Source of the DNA: Chloroflexota bacterium
GTDB lineage: Bacteria; Chloroflexota; Anaerolineae; J102
Reading direction: 5' to 3'
DNA length: 18,764 nucleotides
Assembly (NCBI GenBank): GCA_003353825.1
Contig: PIVW01000053.1
Location: 1 to 18,764 of the forward strand
Made by a program: the position numbers and the translations under genes. Below the pieces are notes generated by a model, which was given only the letters and a program-made list of their open reading frames with translations, did no database searches and was not told where the DNA came from. Below, piece after piece: positions 13,917 to 18,764 of this stretch (the first letter of the stretch is position 1; each line of letters begins with the position of its first letter).

Positions 13917-13943
13917 CCTGGCATGGTTCATTCTGCCGGGTTT
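13917..13943 (+). terminator. Hairpin after the MetF-like gene
   Basis: CCTGGCA (13917-13923) pairs with TGCCGGG (13934-13940), 7 pairs including one G-T, with a 10-base loop and TTT after it. It starts 22 bases past the stop codon. The T tract is short. The same bases form part of the dispersed repeat copy 4, so a repeat may have been recruited as terminator. Confidence 0.5.
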
Positions 13944-13955
13944 GCATCTTTACAA
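13920..13955 (-). repeat. Dispersed repeat, copy 4
   Basis: On the minus strand TTGTAAAG (13955-13948), 16 bases, then ATGAACCATGCC (13931-13920). Homology to copy 1 extends through GATGCAAA and CGGCA in the spacer and GGATT beyond, making these the closest pair, about 13.8 kb apart and in opposite orientation. Confidence 0.7.
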
Positions 13956-14080
13956 ATCCAGGTTTGCGATTACGAACAGAACCAAAGATCAATGACTAAA
14001 GATCAAAGATTCTTCTGCCGATCGCCCTTTCTCATTCGAGGCCGCTGCTACGGCGTGTTCTCTCACATGGAGGCGCTTCT

Positions 14081-14677
14081 ATGGCAACCAAAAACCCAAC
14101 CGCACAAAAAGCCCTGACCGGCGCCCAACCGCACCGGCTACTCAGCGTTGAAGAAAGAGCCGTCTGCGATCAGGTTGCTGCCGGGGATTCCCTGGACGGG
14201 CGGCGCGCCCGGGCGCTGCTGGCCATCGATGGCGGCGCAACCCAGGTCGAGGCGGGCCGACAAGCAGGACTGACTCCTGGGCAGGGGCAGTATTGTCTGC
14301 GCAAGTTCCGCCAACAGGGTCTGGCGATTTTCCCGGACGCCGCGCCCAAGCCCGTGCCCGAACCTGTGTCTGAGCCCGACCCAACTCCCTCATCCGAACC
14401 CGAGCCGGTTGCGAGCGACGGTGGAGCTGAGATGATGGTCGAGAAACCGCGCGGCAAAGCCGGGCACAAAACCGATAAGGGCAAGAAGGCCACCAGGAAA
14501 AAGAAGAAATCCGGGAAGAAAAAGAAGGATGGGAAGAAAGGCCAGAAGTCAAAATCCGCTAACTCATCCCAGAAGAAGAAACGAAAATCAAAGTCTGGCA
14601 AATCTTCCCGGAAAAAGGGAAAGAGCAAGAGTGATAAGCGGGGCAACAAGAAACGCAAGAAGAAGTCCAAGGGCTAA
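14081..14677 (+). CDS. HTH protein with lysine/serine-rich histone H1-like tail
   Basis: This is a 198-residue protein of three parts. Residues about 20-84 are helical and read LLSVEERAVCDQ...RRARALLAIDGGATQVEAGRQAGLTPGQGQYCLRKFRQQGL, a helix-turn-helix of the homeodomain-like kind seen at the N-terminus of IS630-type transposases. Residues 87-113 are a Pro/Glu/Ser linker (PKPVPEPVSEPDP). Residues 122-198 are about half Lys/Arg with Ser and Gly (KKKKSGKKKKDGKKG), like bacterial H1-type tails. It should bind DNA; the tail could also bind polyphosphate. GGAGG lies 7 bases before the ATG. It is followed after 11 bases by the CHAD gene, so it opens the operon. The low-complexity tail may vary in length between strains. 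Confidence 0.8.
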   Translation: MATKNPTAQKALTGAQPHRLLSVEERAVCDQVAAGDSLDGRRARALLAIDGGATQVEAGRQAGLTPGQGQYCLRKFRQQGLAIFPDAAPKPVPEPVSEPDPTPSSEPEPVASDGGAEMMVEKPRGKAGHKTDKGKKATRKKKKSGKKKKDGKKGQKSKSANSSQKKKRKSKSGKSSRKKGKSKSDKRGNKKRKKKSKG

Positions 14678-14688
14678 TCGAGTGTGAG

Positions 14689-16242
14689 ATGAGCATGCCA
14701 AAACGATTCAAAATACCGGATGGCTTAGAGCGGACACAATTTGACACCATGCTGGCGAAACGTTATGAATTCCTGACCGAAGCGCCGCGCCCCCAATCCT
14801 GGATCATTTACGACACGTTTGACTGTCGTTTGTTCGCAAAATCTCTGACATTGCAGTGGTCGGGCCAAGATCTCATCCTGCGCGCCTTGCTCGATGGCGA
14901 AACGCTCCACAGTCTGCCGGCGGCATCGACGCCGACATTCGCCCGGGATCTGCCGGATGGCCTCTTTAGAGAACAATTGCACGCCATCATCAAAGAGCGG
15001 GCGCTGCTTGATCTCGCGGCCGCCAACACCAGGTCCAACACCTATCGCATTCTCAACAAGAACGACAAAACAGTGGCGCGTCTGGTCTACACAGAACTGC
15101 GGCCCGACGCTGCAGGGGAGAGCCCCCCGCTGGCATCCTTCCTGACGGTGCAACCCTTGCGCGGGTACGACAACCAGGCCCGCCGTCTGGCCACCTATCT
15201 GCAAAAAAGTCTGCCCGTCGCCTCCGGGAACGAGGGCATCACCTTCAGCGCCCTCCAGGACGCAGGACGGACGCCGAGCGCGTATTCGGGGAAACTGAAC
15301 ATCCATCTGGAAGCGGACACGCCCGCTGCTGAAGCAACCAAGATCATCCTGCGCCACTTGCTGAAAACAATGCGGGCGAACGAAGCTGGCATCAAGGCAG
15401 ACATTGACATCGAGTTCCTGCACGATTACCGCATCGCTGTGCGCCGCACTCGCTCGGCCCTGAGTCAGATCCGCCAGGTCTTTCCAGCGCGGAAGACCGA
15501 CCACTACAAGCGGGGGTTCAGGGCCTTGGGCAAGCTTACCAATGATCTGCGAGACCTGGACGTGTACCTGTTGGCTGAACCCGATTTCCGAGCCATGCTG
15601 CCCGACACCATGCAGGCAGACATCGCCCCTCTGTTCGATTACCTGCGTTCGCACCGGGCTGACGCCCTGGACGAAGTCATCGCCGGCCTCGAATCCAAAG
15701 CCTACGCACGCATGATTTCAAAATGGGAAACGTTCCTGAACAAGCCGGTCAAAGCCAAGAGCGCCTGCAAAGCTACCGTTCCCATCATAGATCTGGCACG
15801 CAAGCGCATCAACAACCAATACCGTCGCGTTGTCAGAGATGGCAACACCATTCTCGAACATACCGAGGACGAACTCCTGCACGCCTTACGCATTGAGTGC
15901 AAGAAACTGCGATACCTGCTGGAATTCTTCGCCAGCATCTTTCCCCCCAAAGAGATCGCCCGCATGATCAAGCAACTCAAGCGCCTGCAGGATAACCTAG
16001 GAGAATTCACTGACCTCTCGGTGCAGCAAGAGTACCTGCTGTCGATTGCTGAAGCGCTGGACATCGATGAGGCGCGGGCAAGGCGGTCGCTGGTTGCCAC
16101 CGGCTTTTTGGTGGAGACAATAGCCCGCAGACAACAAGTGGTGAAAGCTGATTTCGCCAGAACCTTCATGCAATTTGCTTCGCCTAAGCACCAGAAACAA
16201 GTTCAGCGCTTATTCGCCAAAGGGAAGAAGGTAAAATCATGA
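14689..16242 (+). CDS. CHAD-domain protein with degenerate CYTH-like N-terminus
   Basis: This is a 517-residue soluble protein. Residues about 210-505 form a CHAD domain, an all-helical fold with two basic half-repeats: His245-Arg248-Arg252-Arg253 in FLHDYRIAVRRTRS and His398-Arg401-Lys405-Arg408-Tyr409 in LHALRIECKKLRYLLEFF. CHAD domains bind polyphosphate and target proteins to polyphosphate granules. Residues about 38-160 look CYTH-like (IIYDTFDCRLFAKSLTLQW, VARLVYTELR), but the N-terminal ExExK metal/phosphate motif of CYTH enzymes is absent, so triphosphatase activity is unlikely. The protein ends KGKKVKS. It sits 11 bases after the lysine-rich gene, and its stop overlaps the ParA start (ATGA at 16239-16242), a coupled operon. 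A start at the Met two codons later is also possible. Confidence 0.9.
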   Translation: MSMPKRFKIPDGLERTQFDTMLAKRYEFLTEAPRPQSWIIYDTFDCRLFAKSLTLQWSGQDLILRALLDGETLHSLPAASTPTFARDLPDGLFREQLHAIIKERALLDLAAANTRSNTYRILNKNDKTVARLVYTELRPDAAGESPPLASFLTVQPLRGYDNQARRLATYLQKSLPVASGNEGITFSALQDAGRTPSAYSGKLNIHLEADTPAAEATKIILRHLLKTMRANEAGIKADIDIEFLHDYRIAVRRTRSALSQIRQVFPARKTDHYKRGFRALGKLTNDLRDLDVYLLAEPDFRAMLPDTMQADIAPLFDYLRSHRADALDEVIAGLESKAYARMISKWETFLNKPVKAKSACKATVPIIDLARKRINNQYRRVVRDGNTILEHTEDELLHALRIECKKLRYLLEFFASIFPPKEIARMIKQLKRLQDNLGEFTDLSVQQEYLLSIAEALDIDEARARRSLVATGFLVETIARRQQVVKADFARTFMQFASPKHQKQVQRLFAKGKKVKS

Positions 16243-16985
16243 CAACGCTGGCGCTTTATAGCAACAAGGGCGGCGTCGGCAAGACTGCGGCTGCCGTCAA
16301 CCTGGCCTATCTGGCGGCGGAGAGCGGCTATGCCACCCTGATCTGTGATCTCGACCCGCAAGGCTCGGCGACCTTCTATTTCCGAGTCAAGCCGAAACTG
16401 AAGCGCAAGGCTCGCGGGCTGGTGGGAGGGGGCAAACCGCTTGACCGCAGCATCAAGGCCAGCGATTATGACAATCTGGACATTCTACCGTCCGATTTCA
16501 GCCACCGCAACCTCGACATCACCTTCGACCGGCAGAAACGCCGCATGCAACGGTTGGATATCGCCCTCCAGCCGCTTCGAGATGAATATGATCTAATCAT
16601 CCTGGACTGTCCGCCTACCATCAACATCCTGGCCGAGAACATCTTCATCGCTTCTAGCCATGTTCTCGTCCCCCTTATCCCCACCACCCTTTCTGTTCGC
16701 ACCCATGAGCAATTGCTCTCCTTTTTGAAAGAAAATGGGCGAGATACCGACAAGGTGTCGGCCTTTTTTTCTATGGTCGACGGGCGCAAAAAATTGCACC
16801 GCCAGATCATAACGTCGCTACAAGATCAGTTTACCGGCATCTTACAGAGCCCCATCCCTTACCTGTCGCAGATCGAACGGATGGGGATTTACCGGGAACC
16901 GGTTCTGGCCTTTGCCCCCAGATCAAAAGCCGCCCTGGCTTATCAAGCGCTCTGGTTTGAAATTCAGCAGGAAGTTTTACGATGA
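16239..16985 (+). CDS. ParA/MinD-family ATPase (McdA-like)
   Basis: This is a 248-residue cytoplasmic P-loop ATPase of the ParA family. The deviant Walker A is SNKGGVGKT (residues 8-16) with signature Lys10 and catalytic Lys15. Walker A' is CDLDPQGSAT (Asp37/Asp39) and Walker B is LIILDCPP (Asp123). There is no N-terminal HTH, so it is the short type that uses nonspecific nucleoid DNA as a matrix to place plasmids, carboxysomes or other cargo. No ParB gene or clear parS cluster is seen. The coupled CHAD gene (4-base overlap) is therefore the likely cargo adaptor, which is an inference. Basic segments KPKLKRKARG (51-60) and RQKRRMQR (98-105) could contact DNA. The gene ends the operon; 216 bases follow with nothing recognisable. 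Confidence 0.93.
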   Translation: MTTLALYSNKGGVGKTAAAVNLAYLAAESGYATLICDLDPQGSATFYFRVKPKLKRKARGLVGGGKPLDRSIKASDYDNLDILPSDFSHRNLDITFDRQKRRMQRLDIALQPLRDEYDLIILDCPPTINILAENIFIASSHVLVPLIPTTLSVRTHEQLLSFLKENGRDTDKVSAFFSMVDGRKKLHRQIITSLQDQFTGILQSPIPYLSQIERMGIYREPVLAFAPRSKAALAYQALWFEIQQEVLR

Positions 16986-17201
16986 GTTGTTCGTTTGCAT
17001 CCTCCTGAGCGGATCAGATGTGCCACGAAACAATCAGACTGGGAAGCGATGAGATTGCCGAGGTAGCCCGACATAATTCGAGCAAGCGCTGACACTTGTG
17101 GAATCGATGCCGAAGAGCGACAACTCGGAGAGATAAGACAATCAGCCTGAGATCCACCTTAACCTGGAGTAACGGACAATGTAATTGGAGGTCATTGAAT
17201 T

Positions 17202-18764
17202 ATGAGTGCCGCATCTGCAAAAAGAGCCTTGTTGACAGAGACCAAAGGAATCGAGAAATGGGTTCCCGGCCTGCGCGCCCTGCGCACCTATAATCGCTCA
17301 TGGCTGCCACGAGACCTGGTGGCAGCGGTGGTGTTGTCTGCCCTGCTGATTCCCCAAGGCATGGCTTATGCCGAATTGGCGGGCCTGCCCCCGATCACCG
17401 GGCTCTATACGACCGTGGTCTGCCTGGTGGCCTATGCCGCATTCGGGCCCTCACCCTATCTGGTTCTCGGCCCTGATTCATCTCTTGGCCCTATCATTGC
17501 CGCCATCATTTTGCCCCTGGCTTTGGGCAATGTGGAATATGCTATCGCCCTCGCCGGCATGCTCGCTATCTTCGTCGGCCTGATCTCCATCGGGGCGGGC
17601 CTCGCCAAGCTGGGATTCATCGCCGATCTCTTGTCGAAACCAGTTCGTCTGGGTTATATGGCCGGCCTCGCCTTGACTATCTTCGTGGCGCAATTGCCAA
17701 AGCTCTTCGGATTCTCGGTTGAGGGCGGCAATGTCCTCGAGGATACCCGAGATTTCTTGATAAACCTCGATCAGACCAATATCTGGGCTCTGGGTGTGGG
17801 TGTGCTGGCACTGGCGATCATCATCGGGCTGAAGCGATGGATGCCGCGGGCGCCGGGTATCCTGATTGGCGTTGTTGTCGCCATTGCCGTTTCTGCCCTA
17901 TTCGACCTGGCAGCGAAAGGCGTAGACGTTGTCGGCGTATTGCCCCAAGGTTTTCCGATGCCATCGTTTCCTGCCGTCGAGCTTGTGGATATCCCCCTAC
18001 TCGTTGCCGGCGCTATTGGCATCCCGCTTGTAGCCATTGGCGATACCATTTCTATCTCATCTGGATTTGCCACCCGCCGCGAAACCGAGGTGGATAGCAA
18101 TCAGGAGATATTCGGCATAGGCGCCGCCAACTTTTTCTCCGGATTCTTTCAAGGATTCCCTGTAAGCACCAGCAGTTCCCGCACGGCTGTGGCTGACCAG
18201 GCCGGCGCCAAGTCTCAGCTTGCCGGCATTGCCGCCGCTTTGTTGGTGCTGCTCATGCTCCTGTTCTTACCCGGCCTTGTCAGCGACCTGCCAAACTCCG
18301 TTCTGGCGGCGGTAATCATCGTTGCCTCCGCCAGCTTGCTCGAGATACCTGGGCTCAAACGCATTTATGCAAATCGAAAGAGCGAGTTTGTTGTGGCTGT
18401 TGTGTGCTTCCTGGGTGTGGCCCTGGTCGGTGTGTTGGAAGGCATTGTCATCGCTGTGATTCTCTCTATTTTCCAGATCTTCGTGCGGGCGTGGCAGCCG
18501 CATTCCGCCGTGTTGGGCAAGCCGGAGAACGTGGACGGGTACCATGATCTGGAACGCTATCCAGATGCCAGACAGATACCAAACTTGCTCATGATCCGCT
18601 GGGATGCCCCGCTTTTCTTCGCCAACTCCAACCTCTTTCGCGACCACATCCGAAAACTGGTCATTAAAACAGAACCGACGCCGGAATGGATAGTGGTTGC
18701 AGCAGAGCCGATTACCGATGTAGACACCACCGCTGCCGACATGTTGGTAGAGTTGGACGATGAG
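17202..18764 (+). CDS. SulP-family anion permease with STAS domain, 3' partial
   Basis: 521 codons are present and the frame runs off the window end. The membrane part (about residues 35-430) has the SulP pattern LPRDLVAAVVLSALLIPQGM, AELAGLPPITGLYT, FGPSPYLVLGPDSSLGP, EVDSNQEIFGIGAANFFSG, and FPVSTSSSRTAV, with about 12-14 hydrophobic segments. From about residue 462 a STAS domain begins (LLMIRWDAPLFFANSNLFRD), with VDTTAADML at the regulatory loop, and is cut before its last helices, perhaps 40-60 residues short. SulP proteins carry sulfate, bicarbonate or other anions; the substrate cannot be fixed here. GGAGG at 17187-17191 lies 10 bases before ATG 17202. It follows the ParA gene by 216 bases, so it is probably a separate transcription unit. 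Confidence 0.94.
   Translation, partial: MSAASAKRALLTETKGIEKWVPGLRALRTYNRSWLPRDLVAAVVLSALLIPQGMAYAELAGLPPITGLYTTVVCLVAYAAFGPSPYLVLGPDSSLGPIIAAIILPLALGNVEYAIALAGMLAIFVGLISIGAGLAKLGFIADLLSKPVRLGYMAGLALTIFVAQLPKLFGFSVEGGNVLEDTRDFLINLDQTNIWALGVGVLALAIIIGLKRWMPRAPGILIGVVVAIAVSALFDLAAKGVDVVGVLPQGFPMPSFPAVELVDIPLLVAGAIGIPLVAIGDTISISSGFATRRETEVDSNQEIFGIGAANFFSGFFQGFPVSTSSSRTAVADQAGAKSQLAGIAAALLVLLMLLFLPGLVSDLPNSVLAAVIIVASASLLEIPGLKRIYANRKSEFVVAVVCFLGVALVGVLEGIVIAVILSIFQIFVRAWQPHSAVLGKPENVDGYHDLERYPDARQIPNLLMIRWDAPLFFANSNLFRDHIRKLVIKTEPTPEWIVVAAEPITDVDTTAADMLVELDDE

Noticed and set aside
13981..14012. Short direct repeats AAAGATCAA suggestive of a CRISPR or iteron
   Set aside because: Only two adjacent imperfect units of about 9 bases are present, with no regular spacers.
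14725..15654. 309-codon open frame antisense to the CHAD gene
   Set aside because: The CHAD frame has conserved His/Arg repeats; the antisense peptide is Gln/Val/Gly-rich without motifs and has no ribosome site.
16986..17201. parS-like or promoter sites after the ParA gene
   Set aside because: No repeated inverted motif resembling parS and no convincing -35/-10 pair could be found in this gap.

Overview
The window looks like a piece of a bacterial chromosome. It has moderate to high GC over the large genes, and many noncoding stretches filled with repeats and mobile-element debris. The gene content (SNF2/SWIM helicase set, SulP permease, CBS plus IT-superfamily transporter, CHAD protein, and a small conserved protein near 5.5 kb that I associate with Chloroflexota and cyanobacteria) fits an environmental Chloroflexota-like lineage. 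That placement is an inference from gene families; no rRNA or other taxonomic marker is present.

Layout. 1-923 is a noncoding or decayed region holding one copy of a dispersed repeat, an integrase-like relic and two inverted repeats. 924-1919 is a nitrilase-superfamily hydrolase. 2118-3895 is a translationally coupled pair: a two-CBS-domain protein and an ArsB/NhaD/P-protein-like membrane transporter. 3941-5505 is a nested mobile-element scar. An old transposase gene (minus strand) is interrupted by a 123-bp MITE-like element and by an intact IS5-family insertion sequence of 988 bp. Removing both insertions with one copy of each target duplication restores the frame exactly. 5539-5922 is a small conserved hypothetical gene. 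6185-11911 (minus strand) is a tight three-gene operon: SNF2-type helicase, SWIM zinc-finger protein, and a 577-aa protein with SAP-like N-terminus and Helicase_C_3-like C-terminus. 11912-13016 is a repeat-rich noncoding region with two dispersed-repeat copies, a 137-bp MITE with 22-bp inverted termini, a perfect 15-bp inverted repeat and a possible structured leader. 13017-13895 is a divergent MetF-like reductase, followed by a hairpin that is itself a fourth copy of the dispersed repeat. 14081-16985 is a compact operon: HTH plus lysine-rich H1-like protein, CYTH-like/CHAD protein, ParA/McdA-like ATPase. 17202 to the window end is a SulP anion permease with STAS domain, cut by the window edge.

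The most interesting candidate for an undescribed system is the 14081-16985 operon. CHAD domains are known to bind polyphosphate, lysine/serine-rich H1-like proteins bind DNA and in some bacteria polyphosphate granules, and ParA-family ATPases position cargo on the nucleoid. Together they suggest a polyphosphate-granule anchoring and segregation module. That role is an inference; only the domains and the operon structure are visible here. Second-tier leads are the SNF2/SWIM/Helicase_C_3 operon, the four-copy repeat TTGTAAAG-N16-ATGAACCAYGCC, and the two small non-autonomous elements.
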